Part shown: piece after piece, positions 23,090 through 33,354 of the stretch
Layout of the letters: each line of letters opens with the position of its first letter
Numbering within the stretch: position 1 is the first letter of the stretch
DNA from: Rattus norvegicus
Taxonomy: Eukaryota; Chordata; Mammalia; Rodentia; Muridae
NCBI RefSeq assembly: GCF_036323735.1
Contig: NC_086022.1
Span: forward strand, 67,656,702-67,720,701
Length of the DNA stretch: 64,000 bases
Direction: 5' to 3'
Notes under the pieces: generated by a model
Told to the model about the DNA's origin: nothing
Seen by the model: only the letters and a program-made list of their open reading frames with translations
Database searches by the model: none
Translations under genes and position numbers: made by a program

Positions 23090-23640
23090 CCTGATGTCAC
23101 TGACCCTGAGGGTCTATAGGCCCCTCCAAAATTCCTATGCTGAAATCCTAATCTCAGATACAAGCATGGTCAATTTGGAGGTAGGTCCCTTGGGAGGTGT
23201 TTGCACCCTTATAAAACAGGCCACACAAGGCTCTTTCATGGGTGCAGATACAGTGAGAAAGAAGGTGACCATCAGCCAGCTAGGCATGGGGCCCTCACAA
23301 GAATCCAACCCTATAGACGTCTAATCCTGTGCTTCCTGTCCCTAGAACTGTCAGAAATTTCTGTTATTTACAAGCTCCTTAGTCTGATTGTTTTCCTGAT
23401 TGTTTTTGAGACAAAGTCCCGCCTAGCCCTGGCTCTAAAGTTACTAGGAAGATGAGGATGGCCTTGAACTTCTGATCCTCCTGCCTCTCCCTCCCAAAGT
23501 GCTGGGACTGTAGGGGCTGGAACCCAGGGCTATTTGCATGCTAGGTGGGCCCTCTTCCAATTGAGCCAAACCCTCAGCCCCTCCGTCTTTGATAAGTTGT
23601 TATAAGAGCATGAACTAAGACACGTGGCTAGAATTGAGGT
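23090..23640 (+). mobile_element. Old MaLR (MLT1-type) LTR split by B4
   Basis: 'tctagaactgtcag'-like and 'atttctgttatttacaagct' phrases with 'gggaggtgtttgcacccttataaaa' upstream fit the 3' half of an MLT1-class LTR. The expected end 'ttgttataagagcatgaacta' resumes at 23598 after a B4. The subfamily cannot be fixed by eye. Confidence 0.5.
23396..23581 (-). mobile_element. B4 SINE, antisense
   Basis: A reversed B1-like half ('gaggatggccttgaacttct', 'gtgctgggactgtagg') is followed by a reversed ID-like half ('ccaattgagccaaaccctca'). Confidence 0.75.
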
Positions 23641-23929
23641 ACCCGATTCCTAATGCTTCCCAGAGAAAAGGAGAAGAGTCCCTGGTCTAGCTCTAGAGAA
23701 GCCTTATACTGAGCCCTTCTGCATTGTGGCAAGCCTTTAATAATTTTAGAGTAAAATTCTCCTTTTCTGTTTGCTTGGAATACATAAGCCTGGATTTTAT
23801 TTTTATTGCAGTCAATTTCTTAACTACCAGATACCTCAAACATTCACTTTAAAAGATGTATTTGAATTAAACTTTATATATTTAGTCTTTAGAAAATATT
23901 ACTGACTAATGTATATGATCTTTACTTTT

Positions 23930-24140
23930 AAAATATACTTTAGATGTGTGTGCATGTGTGTGTGGGGGGGTGTTGCTATGTGTGTGCAGTACCTGGGGGT
24001 CTAAAAGAGGACATCAGATATCACAGAGCTGTGGCTACAGACAGATGCCCCTCCCCCCATGGGTGTTGGGTGTTGGAATTGAACTCCAGTCCTCTGGAAG
24101 AATAGCAAACACTTTAAGCACTAAGCTATCTCTCCAGGCC
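23930..24140 (-). mobile_element. B2/B3 SINE, antisense
   Basis: 'gaattgaactccagtcctct' and 'aagctatctctccaggcc' at its right end. Confidence 0.82.
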
Positions 24141-25489
24141 TATAAAGTTTTCACTTGAACTTACTGAGTCACCTGCTTTAGAAAATAAGAGAAGAAAGAA
24201 CCTTGTGAGAGAAGAAGCCAGCTCCTAGTCACTGCTCTCCTGGTGGAGGGTACAGCCTCCCTCAGGAAGGCGCACAGAGCAGCCGACTCTGACTTCGCTG
24301 TGGGTACCTAAAGTGCACGTAGTGGGTCTCCATCTCTACCATCTGCATCTCTGGGTAGAGCCCAGGAGTCTTTGTGTTATAAATGCTACCCTAGCGCTTA
24401 AGACTGACAGCTATCACCACAGAAAGCCTGAAGCAGCCCACTCCATGAGAAACCTCGGCAATACCTCAGGAGTGGGCATGAAGCTGCCCAGACTTGACTT
24501 CTCCACATCCACACTGGTTAGGGAAGTGAAGTGCACAGTGGCTGAATGCACTGGATGGGATTTAAAGTGCCTTTGTTTCTCTCATTTTTATATTCCCTCT
24601 TCCCCCCTCCCATCCCCTCCCCCACCACAGTTCCTTAAAGGTAACAAAACAACAACAACAATGCAAAACCAGGTGGTTGAAGCTAGTTCCAATATCCAGA
24701 CACTGCAGCGTGCATCTTGTCGGTACTCAATAATGAAGCAAATTAAACTCTTCCCCATGAGGGCAGACTCCATACGAAGGCAGCCTCTAAAGACTGAAAC
24801 ACATCTGAGCTTTCAACACACAGGAAGAGAGAGGCAGGAGCCTTCCTGTTTCTCTGCCAAGTGGCCTGTCTTTCAGAGCTGACGCTGACGCCTGTGTGGT
24901 CATTAAAGATGGTGTTCTCAACGGTAAAGATGCTGTTTCCTCGGCCTTCATGATTTACATAGCATCTCGTCTACAGTGTTAAAAATTTGCAGTCATTATG
25001 CTCCTTAACAAGAAGGAACTCACCTGTGGTCACGAAACTATTATCTTAATAAGAAATATTTATCTGAGTAGCACTTGGCCTCGGTTATTGTCATTATTAT
25101 ATGATGTCTCTCAAATGATGTGTCACACATGTCTCTAACTGCTTTGCATTTAAACTGTCTCCTCCAGACCAACACATGCGAATATGCTCCTCTTATTCAT
25201 CCCTACTTTAGAATATGGAAGGCAAAACGGGGTACAGCTGCCTGGAGTTAGGAGCCCACTTCATGCCAAGCAGAACAGAACCCCTTAGGCCTCAGGACTC
25301 AGCCCAAGTTGTGATCTTTTTCTGAACATTGCCAAGGCCCCTAGAATCGATGTGGCCTGATGTATAAACAGTGCCAGTTCCCTGGGGAGACTGCTACAAG
25401 TGACTGAGAACACAGAGCCTCCAACCCACTGAAAGCAGGAGAGAAACCTGGCCTCAGCCCGCTAACAAGGGGAAAGGGTAGGCATTTCC
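24141..25489 (-). other. Svopl: Svopl intron, unique part
   Basis: About 1.3 kb without a clear repeat. A 189-codon ORF on + (24313-24882) has no start context, domain or splice support and runs through low-complexity C-rich and CAA tracts, so I treat it as chance. Confidence 0.55.
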
Positions 25490-25556
25490 ACCTTTCTCTG
25501 GGAGTGGGAATTAAACTCAGGACTTCTCGAAACCACTGAGCCATCTCTCCAGCACT
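25490..25556 (-). mobile_element. B2/B3 SINE fragment, antisense
   Basis: Only the head remains: 'gaattaaactcaggacttct' and 'ccactgagccatctctccag'. Confidence 0.75.
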
Positions 25557-25643
25557 GATGTTTCCTACTTTGCTTCTCTGCTACAGGTGAAACAGCTAGG
25601 AAGGAATTTTCAAAAGCAACAATGCAAGGCAAAAGAAGCACCC

Positions 25644-25747
25644 TTTTTTTTTTTTTTTTTGGTTCTTTTTTTCGGAGCTGGGGACCGAACCCAGGGCCTT
25701 GCGCTTCCTAGGCAAGCGCTCTACCACTGAGCTAAACCCCCAACCCC
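25644..25747 (-). mobile_element. ID element, antisense, with 10-bp TSD
   Basis: T-tract then 'cggagctggggaccgaaccc' to 'gctaaacccccaacccc'. Flanked by AGAAGCACCC at 25634-25643 and 25748-25757. Confidence 0.96.
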
Positions 25748-25842
25748 AGAAGCACCCATTTTTAAGACAGGAAACACTTTCCGGGAGTTTAAAAACTTTG
25801 TAGACACAAAAATCCCTCTATTGAAAGACAGGAAATGTCAGG

Positions 25843-26027
25843 GCTAGAGAGATGGCTCAGTGGTTAAGAGCACTGACTGACCTTCCAGAGGTCCTGAGTT
25901 CAGTTCCCAGTAACCACGTCTGCTCATGACCATCTGTAATGGGATCAAGTTTCCTTTTGTGGTGTGAAGGCAGCTACAGTGTACTCATTTATATAAAATA
26001 AAATATTCCTTTTTAAGAAAAGATATT
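25843..26027 (+). mobile_element. B2 SINE
   Basis: 'gggctagagagatggctcag', 'gaccttccagaggtcctgag', ending in an AT-rich tail. Confidence 0.9.
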
Positions 26028-26296
26028 TTATCCCAGCCTGTGCCAGACTTCTGTCCAGCCCCTAGACAAGGCTCTGCCTTCTGATCTACCCCCAGGCATT
26101 TTCTTGTTTTTCAGTAGTCCACTATGCTGACAAGTTCCACAAGAGATATAACTCACAGTTAGAGCCCATGGGCAATTAAACATTCACGCCCCCGAATAGA
26201 GCAAACATTCTCGATATACCCTTACTCTAAGAGCACTGTGGTCCCTTTTCCCCACCCCACGGAGACCCGGTCTCCTTGCGCACCCTCCGTGGGTAC

Positions 26297-26386
26297 CTGG
26301 GATATAAATGGAGCTACCATCGCTCCAATGCGGCAGAGGGAGCCACTGGTCCCCATCCCTAGAGCACGCATCGGTGTTGGGTAGAC
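26297..26386 (-). CDS. Svopl: Svopl exon: TM11 region
   Basis: 90 bp, 30 codons, phase 0 both ends. Acceptor CTGCAG precedes 26386; the donor is the weak GTACCC. It encodes VYPTPMRALGMGTSGSLCRI then GAMVAPFISQ. The E-V-Y-P-T-x-x-R-A-L-G element spanning this exon and its upstream neighbour is the conserved loop before TM11 in the SV2/SLC22 group. The residue after VYPT is Pro here; I recall Thr in human. Confidence 0.95.
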
Positions 26387-26535
26387 CTGCAGAGAAGAGG
26401 AACAGAAAACGCCCGTTGGTGACTGGTCTTCCCAGAATCCTCTTCTTCCCTTCCTGTCCAGTTCAGGGTTCTGTCTCTGTAGCATACTGGATGCTCTTTG
26501 TCTTTAGGATACAGGTTTGAATTTTACAAACACGT

Positions 26536-26706
26536 TACATTTATTTATTTCTCATGTGTGCGTGGCTGTGAATGCATTCATGGTGCATGTGGAGGTCAGA
26601 GGATAACTCGCAGACTCAGAACTGTCCTTCTATCACGTAGATCTGGGGAACTGAACTCAGACTATCCTGTTTGGCAGCAAGCGTCTTCTCCCAGTGAGCC
26701 ATTTTG
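26536..26706 (-). mobile_element. B2/B3 SINE, antisense
   Basis: 'catttatttatttctcatgt', 'ggtcagaggataactcgcag' and 'cccagtgagccattttgg'. Confidence 0.8.
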
Positions 26707-26739
26707 GTGAAAGGTGATTCATTTTTATTGTATAAATTA

Positions 26740-27030
26740 ATAAAGGGCAGAAACATTAGGCCCACCCTAATCAATTGTTTAATGCACTAATGGACTCAAA
26801 ATCTGGATAGACTAGAACTTCAGAAGCCTTGTTAGAAGATGTGGGCTCTAGGGTGTGCTTTTGAAGGTGTATCTTAGCTCACATCCCTTCTTGTTAGTCC
26901 CCTAGCTTCCTGGCTGCTATGAGGTAACCAGCTTTTCTCTCGCACACCCTTTGACCATGGTGTCTCTGTTATAGACCAAAAGGTAAAACAGACAGCCGTG
27001 AACCAGAACAACTAAAATAGATCTTCCCTC
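26740..27030 (+). mobile_element. Rodent LTR/MaLR-like fragment
   Basis: 'ttagaagatgtgggctctag', 'cttcctggctgctatgaggt' and 'tttgaccatggtgtctctgt' resemble a common rodent LTR, also seen around 43500. Family name uncertain. Confidence 0.4.
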
Positions 27031-27291
27031 CCCCAAATTATTTCAGGCATTTGTCACAGTGACAAGTTTGAAGAACACCCTGATTTTATAAGAAAGGGAA
27101 GAGATCTTGTCTTTGAGAGACTGGACTTCAGTAGACTGAACAAGAGAGGGGAAATCCACATCAAACTCTCTGGTATCATTTCCACAGGACGTTTTAAGAA
27201 ACTTGTCAAATGGTTATCAGCAGTCAGAGACGCACAAGCTGAAAGCTCGCCTGGCACGTCCCATGCATCCGCGCCACTCCCCAATGCTCAC

Positions 27292-27373
27292 CTCAGCAGT
27301 GTAAATGTAGATGGTGTTGAAGTTCGCCGCCACCAGGGCCCTCAGCATGAAGAGGAAGCCAATGAGGCCGGCA
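27292..27373 (-). CDS. Svopl: Svopl exon: TM10
   Basis: 82 bp, entering in phase 2 (T completes AG|T Ser) and ending in phase 0. It encodes AGLIGFLFMLRALVAANFNT and IYIYTAE: one hydrophobic helix with a conserved Arg, then I-Y-T-A-E leading into VYPT of the next exon. The acceptor has a long pyrimidine tract ('cttcttcttcag'); the donor is GTGAGC. Confidence 0.95.
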
Positions 27374-27556
27374 CTGAAGAAGAAGCAGAGGAAGTTATAG
27401 GGACAGACACAGAGGACCTTCCAGGATGGCCTCATAAAGCTCTGAGCCTTGGCAGGCTGCTGTTCCTCAACCGGCCCAACTGTGGCATCCTAAGCCAGTT
27501 TCCTCACAATCCATTCACCAAATAGAATGCTCCAGAATGAGCATATGCCTGGGGTA

Positions 27557-27757
27557 AGGTATATATTGCTTCGCCTGCAGGTGTGTACGTTCATGATGTG
27601 CACACCTGGAAAGTAGACTAGGGCGTCGGATCCCCTGGAACTGGGATTCAGATGAATTTCAGATGTTGTGAAGCAGGCTGTAGGTGCTGGAAACTGAACC
27701 TAGGTCCTCTGAAAGAGCAGCAAACGCTCATCTGCTGAGCCATCACTCCAGCCCCCT
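27557..27757 (-). mobile_element. B2/B3 SINE, antisense
   Basis: 'tcggatcccctggaactggg', 'cctctgaaagagcagcaaac' and 'gagccatcactccagccccc'. Confidence 0.85.
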
Positions 27758-27785
27758 CTTATTTCTTCTTTAAATCACTAGATTG

Positions 27786-28262
27786 CCGAGTCCCTGGTAA
27801 GATGTAAATGCCCTGTGGTATTGTTGAAGGAGCAATGATGTGCAGAGAACTAGAGATTGTATGGTGCCCAGACACAACCAGCACGTCCACACCAGTCCTC
27901 CATCTAGGGCCCATGGTGAGAGAGGGGTCAGGAAGATTGCAGGGAGCTTGCTCTAAGAAAATGTATCCTAGAAAAATGTCAGAGAGGCTGTACCCACGAA
28001 GTCTCATCGTCATGGCTACCTGAACAAGACCTGAATAACAATGATACCAATGGGCATGCTAACACAGAAGAAAGCTCACAGGGCCTCAATCGCAGACAAA
28101 GAACTATAAGCAACTGGGAATACTGAGAGCAGGAGAAATGGTCGCCCCCAAGGAAGCCTCCTCCCCCGCAATAGGTCATCCAACACCAAATGGTCGTCCC
28201 TGCAATCACAAACACACAGGTAATATTATGTGGACTGAGCAGGTTGTATTTATGAATTTAGA

Positions 28263-28310
<48 letters not shown>

Positions 28311-28425
28311 CAATGAGGAAATCTTAAATGCCACTAAAAGAGAGCAGGGGCTACACAGGAGAGATTTGGGGAAGGAAAATGATATAATAATAACTTCGAA
28401 AAATAAAGAAAATCCAAAAAAAGGA
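27786..28425 (+). mobile_element. Lx-like L1 3' UTR, 5'-truncated
   Basis: Contains the rodent L1 3'-UTR phrases 'cacgaagtctcatcgtcatg', 'gcatgctaacacagaagaaa', 'agaactataagcaactggga' and 'actgagcaggttgtatttat', a TG tract, and ends in AATAAAG with an A-rich tail. No ORF2 is attached. Confidence 0.75.
28264..28308. repeat. (TG)n microsatellite
   Basis: About 22 TG units within the L1 3' UTR. Confidence 0.97.
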
Positions 28426-28745
28426 CCCAATTCACAAATCTAAAAGAGAAAACAATGGTAGGCTGCCTCAGTTAGGGATTCTATTGCTGTGATGAAACAC
28501 CATGGCCAAAATCAGCATTAGAAAGAAACAGTTTATTTGGCCTACACAGTGAAAGTATGGAGGAAGTCAGGATAGGAACTCAAGCAGGGCAGAGACCTGG
28601 AGGCAGGAGCTGATGCACAGGAGGCCGTGAAGGGGTGAGGCTAACTGTCTTGCTTTTCTTATAGAGCCCAAGTCCACTAGTCCTGGGATGGCACCACCCA
28701 CAACAGGAGAGGCTTTCCCCTATCAATCACTAATTAAGAAAATTC

Positions 28746-29040
28746 ACTACAGGAGCTGGAGAGATGGCTTAGCAGTTAAGAGCACTGGCTGCTCTTCCAG
28801 AGGATCTGAGTTCAATTCCCAGCACCCACATGGTGGCTCATAAGCATCTGTAGATCCAGCTCTTAGGGATTTAGTGCCCTCCCACAGACATATATGCAGG
28901 CAAAACACCAATGCATATACAATGAAAATAAATAAATCATAAATAAATATTCTGAAAGAAAGAGGAGGAGGAGGAAGAGGAGAGGAGGAGGAGGAGGAGA
29001 AGAGGAAGAGGAGGAGAAGGAGGAGGAGGAGGAAGAAGAC
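28746..29040 (+). mobile_element. B2/B3 SINE with polypurine tail
   Basis: 'gagctggagagatggcttag', 'cccagcacccacatggtggc' and 'aaaataaataaatcat', then a long GGA-rich extension. Inserted into the surrounding LTR. Confidence 0.88.
28962..29039. repeat. (GGA)n polypurine tract
   Basis: 78 bp of nearly pure purine (GAG/GGA). It lies 3' of Svopl exon 29673-29784 in the transcript. A complementary pyrimidine tract lies on the other side of that exon. Confidence 0.97.
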
Positions 29041-29145
29041 CCTACCTATAGTGAGCTCTTATGGAAGCATTTTCTCAGTTAAGGTTCCCTCCTTTCTGAC
29101 ACCTTTTGCTTGTGTCAGGGTGACATTTAGCTAGCCAGCATCCAC

Positions 29146-29672
29146 ACTCTACACAGATGTAGTTTGTTTTTACTATCAGGAATGAAACTTTTTAAAATTT
29201 TTCAATTTATGTTTGGTTGGCCTGTAGGTGTAGAACTCACAGATCAATAGTTAACTACATATCATTGCTCAGGGCTGCAGACTTAGGGTGATGCTTGCTA
29301 TCTGAGGCAAGTTCTCTACACCTGATCTATGTTTCCAGCCCTCAGATGTATGTTGTCTGTGTCACTGGACTCGTTCCCGTTGCTCCAGATAACTTGGTAA
29401 AAAGCCGGGGCTGTTCTCCAGTTCTCTAAGAAGCTTTGCATAAAAACCTAAATAAACTACTGGGTAAAGTGAGCATCCAGTAGTACACAGCATCCAATGA
29501 GAGCTGAAGGAGGCAGTCATAGAGGAGGGAAGGGTCTTTTAGTCTAACAGACTGATCCCTACACTCCCTTTAAGATGACATGTTCTAGACTCCACTGATC
29601 ACCGGGAGTCAGGACGACCCATCTGATAGCTTTCACACACCGCTTGTGTAGAAGCAAGGGAAGAACGAATAC
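29146..29672 (-). other. Svopl: Svopl intron, unique part
   Basis: No clear repeat or additional exon between the split LTR and the next Svopl exon. Confidence 0.5.
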
Positions 29673-29784
29673 CTTGAAGTGCAGATATTGAGGAGAAGGA
29701 AAAACAAAGCCGTGCAGCCCATGGTGATGGAAAGGCTTAGTCGTCTGCCCAGGAAGTTGATGCCCAGGATATTTAAAGGGTTCA
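29673..29784 (-). CDS. Svopl: Svopl exon: TM8 end, loop and TM9
   Basis: 112 bp, entering in phase 1 (TG completes T|TG Leu) and leaving in phase 2 (AG|T Ser). It encodes NPLNILGINFLGRRLSLSIT then MGCTALFFLLLNICTS. The N-F-L-G-R-R element is the second MFS motif-A-like loop, between TM8 and TM9. The donor GTATTC is weak. Polypurine and polypyrimidine tracts flank the exon. Skipping its 112 bp would shift the frame. Confidence 0.95.
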
Positions 29785-29990
29785 CTGGAAAGCAAGCAGC
29801 AAACACAAGTGGTAACACCCCGGAGCACACGTAGTATCCACAGACACCAACAGGGACCCCTCCTGTCATCTCATAAGGAAGCAGCTACCATCCTAAACCT
29901 AGGCACACTGTCATGGATCTGTGACGTCTCCAATGTACTTTTTCCTTATGGGTCCATGTGTAACAAATACTGGTTATATATAAAGGCATG

Positions 29991-30095
29991 TTCCTCCTCC
30001 TCCTCCTCCTCTTCTTCCTCCTCTTCCTCCTCCTCCTCCTCCTTTTCCTCCTCCTCTTCTTTTACTACTACTACTACTGTTACTACTACTACTAC
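29991..30095. repeat. (TCC)n then (CTA)n microsatellite
   Basis: 72 bp of pure TCC-rich pyrimidine followed by about 11 CTA-type trimers. Antisense ORFs here give homopolymer-like Glu and Ser runs, which are artefacts. Confidence 0.97.
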
Positions 30096-30218
30096 AAGGT
30101 CTCTCTGCACAGTCATAACTGTCTTAGAACTCACTATAATATAAACCAGGTTGGCCTCAAACTCACCTACCTTAATCTCCCAAGTGCTGGGAATAAAGGT
30201 ATATGTCACCACACCTAG
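30096..30218 (-). mobile_element. B1 SINE, antisense
   Basis: 'aaccaggttggcctcaaact' and 'aagtgctgggaataaaggta'. Confidence 0.85.
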
Positions 30219-30344
30219 ATTTACTATTTTATTTGATTTTACTTTACTTTTTGCTTAACTCTACCATAAAGGTCTGTTGTAAACTACCAGTTTGCTAGAA
30301 CTAAATGTCATATACCATTGTCCATTGTACTCAAGGCTCCACTG

Positions 30345-30605
30345 ATTTTCTGGTTTTGAGACAGGGTTTCACAGTGTGAGCTTGCATCACCACACTTGGC
30401 TCTGGGCTCTATATGTTGAGACAGAGTCTCATATCACTGTCCTCAAACTCAGCTGAGAATGGCCTTGAATTTCTGACCCTCTCGCATCCAGTTCCCGGGC
30501 AATGGGATTCCAGGCACATACCACTACACCCAGTTCATAGCGTCCTGGGGACTTTGTGCATGTAGGCAGGCAAGCACCCAAGCAACTCCACTACATCTAG
30601 TCACA
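30345..30605 (-). mobile_element. B4/B1-type SINE(s), antisense
   Basis: 'gttttgagacagggtttcac' and a second 'gttgagacagagtctcata' suggest a B1 interrupted by or joined to a B4, followed by 'gtaggcaggcaagcaccca' (reversed ID-like part). Confidence 0.55.
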
Positions 30606-30675
30606 CTAGCTTTTATGGGCCATCATTTTGTCTGGTAAAAATAAACAGTGCTGCCATTTTACCAGCCTTTACCCA

Positions 30676-30832
30676 TTTTAGCCAGTGTTGATGTCGCATG
30701 CCTTTAATCCCAGTGGCCAGGGGGCAGAAACAGGCGAATCTCTGTGATTTAGAGGCCTGCTTGGTCTACAGAGTGAGTCCCAGGACAGACAAAGCTACAG
30801 ATAGAGAAACCTTGTCTTAAACACCAAAACAG
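30676..30832 (+). mobile_element. B1 SINE
   Basis: 'catgcctttaatcccagtgg', 'cctgcttggtctacagagtg' and an A-rich end. Confidence 0.85.
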
Positions 30833-30833
30833 A

Positions 30834-31013
30834 GGGCTGGAGAGATGGTTCAGCAGTTAAGAGCACTAACTGCTCTTCCAGAGGTCCTGAGTTCAAATCT
30901 CAGTAACCACATGGTGGCTCACAATCATCTGTAGTGAGATCTGATGCCCTCTTCTGGTGTGTGTGAAGACAGTGACAGTGTTCCCACATACATAAAATGA
31001 ATAAATCTTAAAA
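30834..31013 (+). mobile_element. B2 SINE
   Basis: 'gggctggagagatggttcag', 'gctcttccagaggtcctgag' and 'tctgatgccctcttctggtg'. Confidence 0.93.
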
Positions 31014-31024
31014 ACACATACACA

Positions 31025-31100
31025 CAGTGACAGAGACAGAGAGACATACAGAAACAGATATAGACAGAGACAGAGACAGAGACAGAGAGAGACAGAGAGA
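31025..31100. repeat. (GACAGA)n microsatellite
   Basis: Purine-rich GACAGA/GAGACA repeats after the B2 tail. Confidence 0.95.
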
Positions 31101-31109
31101 GATCCTCAC

Positions 31110-32600
31110 TTTAGAGTTATTATATAGCTTGACATGCTTCTCCAGGGTTCATCCAGGTAAATGGATGGAAGTAGGAAAGATCATATTGAATGAGGCAACT
31201 CAGACCCAGCAAGGGTCTCTGATATGAGGTTCCTAACTCCAAATGATCAGCGGTAAGTATATATCCTGAAGGAACGGCAGAATCCAGGAAAGTGGAAAGG
31301 TACTGTTGTGGGGAGAGGAGGGAGAACAGTAGAGATCTGAAGGGGAAATGAGAAAACAGAGCAGGGCTTATTAAGGCTAGAGAGATGGCAGTTGAGAGAA
31401 CTTGTTGCTCTAAGCAGACAACAGCCCAGATTCTGTTCCCAGCACCCACCCACATGGTGGCTCACGACTCCAGCTGCACAGGATCAAAAATCCTTCCCTG
31501 GTCAATGAGGGCACCATGCACGCACATTGTACACATACATACAGGCAGGCAAAATGGCCACACATGTAAAATAAAATCTAAACAAAAAACATAAAAATAA
31601 AATAATTAGGGAGATGAAGAGAGATAAGGAAGGAAGCCAAGAAAATCACAGGAAGAATATCTGGAAGCATCAAAAGAAACCAGATTATTATCCATCTACC
31701 TAAAAATGCCTAGAATGTGTGTGAGTCAGTGTACACACATGTACTTAAATGAACTTTTCCACTCACACTGACAATACTCCCCCAAGAGCTGAAGACTATC
31801 TAACAAAAACCCAACATCAGGCATGAGAAACCCTCTTCTGAATTGTTGGCCAGAAACCTACAAATAAATAAATTAGTAAATAAAAGCCCTATCAAATCAT
31901 ATAAAACAGATCAGACTGTACAAAAATCAGATCATACAAAACATCATACATAGGATATCGCTGCTCTTGGCTGCCTCCCAGAAGTGGAAGGGGAGTCCCT
32001 GGTGCTGAAGACATCATGTACTTCAGACACAGAGCCCAGAGGACCAGAACTGGATCTGACCTGAAAGACTCCTTCCTGAGAACCAGCGTTTGTGACACAG
32101 AAGGCCCCATGCAAGCTTCCAAAGGGAGGAAGCAACTAACTAACTGTCCTCTGATGCTCATGAACCGTGACAATGACCAGCAAGGCACGGTGACCCGAAC
32201 AGAGCATGCATACCTTGGCACTAACCAAAAGCTGTCTAGCTGGTCATAAAGCCCACCCAACCAGAGGGAAATCATGCCTGGAACTGGAAACCTACCCAAC
32301 TCCCCAGGACTGGTGAAGTCATGGACCTCGGAGAAGACCCTACAACCATTTCACTAAGCCAGAATAATCCCTAATGACACTATCAATATTTATCCTCACA
32401 CCCACAGATAAGCATAGTCTTCACCCCTCATCAAGAAAACTTCTCTGCAACTACTGAAAACCAACAACCATTCAAAATCCAGAGTTGTAGAGCCCAGTCC
32501 CAGTGGATACATCTTCAAAATTCATAAGGCTCAGAGAACATTGTGGAAGAGGGGCAGAGAGACTGTAAGAGCTGGGGTGGGGGGGTGGAATAACAGAAGT
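31110..32600 (+). mobile_element. Lx-like L1 3' end, 5'-truncated
   Basis: 31150-31250 resembles the end of L1 ORF2 ('gaatgaggcaactcagaccc'), followed by a 3' UTR related to the copy at 21390-22200 (shared 'cctcatcaagaa' and 'gtgaagtc' regions) and an end rich in A and simple repeats. A B2/B3 interrupts it at 31373. Confidence 0.65.
31373..31592 (+). mobile_element. B2/B3 SINE
   Basis: 'aaggctagagagatggcagt', 'cacccacatggtggctcacg' and a 'taaaataaaatctaaac' tail. Inserted in L1 sequence. Confidence 0.8.
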
Positions 32601-32710
32601 TTGCTAGGAAGGAAGGAAGGAAGGAAGGGAGGGAGGGAGGGAGGGAGGGAGGGAGGGAGGGAGGGAGGATAAATATAAAACCAAACAAACAAACAAACAA
32701 AACAAAACAA
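32601..32710. repeat. (GGAA)(GGGA)n and (CAAA)n tract
   Basis: GGAA tetramers pass into about ten GGGA units, then after a short AT spacer into CAAA/AAAC repeats. Likely the expanded A-rich tail of the preceding L1. Confidence 0.95.
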
Positions 32711-32782
32711 AACCAGAGGCTATGAACTTGAGAGTGAGGTTTGTGTAAAGGAAAAGGAATTATATTATGATCTCAAAAACTG

Positions 32783-32939
32783 GATATTTTTGTATGAGAC
32801 CTGGTCTCACTACTTACGTAGCTCTGACTAGTCTGGAACTCACTATGTAGATCAGACTGGCCTAGAACTCACGTAAGTCCGCCGGCCTCCTCTAGTTCCC
32901 GGGCATTGGGATTAAAGGTGTATGCCACCACTCTAGACT
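32783..32939 (-). mobile_element. B1 SINE, antisense
   Basis: 'tgagacctggtctcactact', 'agatcagactggcctagaac' and 'gggattaaaggtgtatgcca'. Confidence 0.87.
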
Positions 32940-33142
32940 AAAAACCTATCTTGCAATTGTTCCAAGCTTTGCTCTTTTAGGCCCTCCTCCCCACAAAAAC
33001 CGAAACCCAGGATGCAGCAGTGTAGTCTGCAGACCTGAGGAGTTCTGCCAGGCGGGAGCCCCGCCTCGGAGGTCGCATGTCTCTTAGACCCTGAGCTGCA
33101 GGAACCCCGCCTAACATGGGGCAGGTACATGGGCAATCTTAC

Positions 33143-33354
33143 AAGCGATTTCCCCGAGGGTGCTGATGATCATGGTCCTGTAGTCAGAGGGCGCAAACAT
33201 GTGGCAATAGCAGGGACTGCGGCCCTCCTCTGCGTCCCCCATGTTCTCCACCACCTCTGGCTCTGACTCCGACTTTGAACCGCAGACCAGATCCCGCTCA
33301 AGTAACTCAGCGCTGGCCAGGATGACCCCGTAATAGGCAAAAGAAATCCCCAGC
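33143..33354 (-). CDS. Svopl: Svopl exon: TM7, large loop and TM8 start
   Basis: 212 bp, entering in phase 2 (G completes TG|G Trp) and leaving in phase 1 (T|TG Leu). It encodes LGISFAYYGVILASAELLER (TM7), a polar loop of roughly 35 residues rich in Glu/Asp (SESEPEVVENMGDAEEG), a Cys pair (PCYCHMF), then APSDYRTMIISTLGEIA entering TM8. The loop between TM7 and TM8 is the variable luminal/extracellular segment of this family. Donor GTAAGA, acceptor TTTCAG. Confidence 0.95.

Larger units (their letters stand above)
28458..29145 (-). mobile_element. MaLR-like LTR split by a SINE
   Basis: 28458-28745 and 29041-29145 are the two parts of one antisense LTR: 'attctattgctgtgatgaaa' ... 'attaagaaaattcactaca', then 'gaagcattttctcagttaag' ... 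'cttgtgtcagggtgacattt'. The B2/B3 at 28746 splits it. Confidence 0.65.

Noticed and set aside
24313..24882. 189-codon ORF on + in a Svopl intron
   Set aside because: It runs through C-rich and CAA low-complexity sequence, has no domain, no splice-site support and lies antisense to Svopl. Most likely chance.
27786..28425. ORFs and transcribed-looking sequence at 27759-28215
   Set aside because: Matches the remembered Lx-like L1 3' UTR with A-rich end; no coding function.
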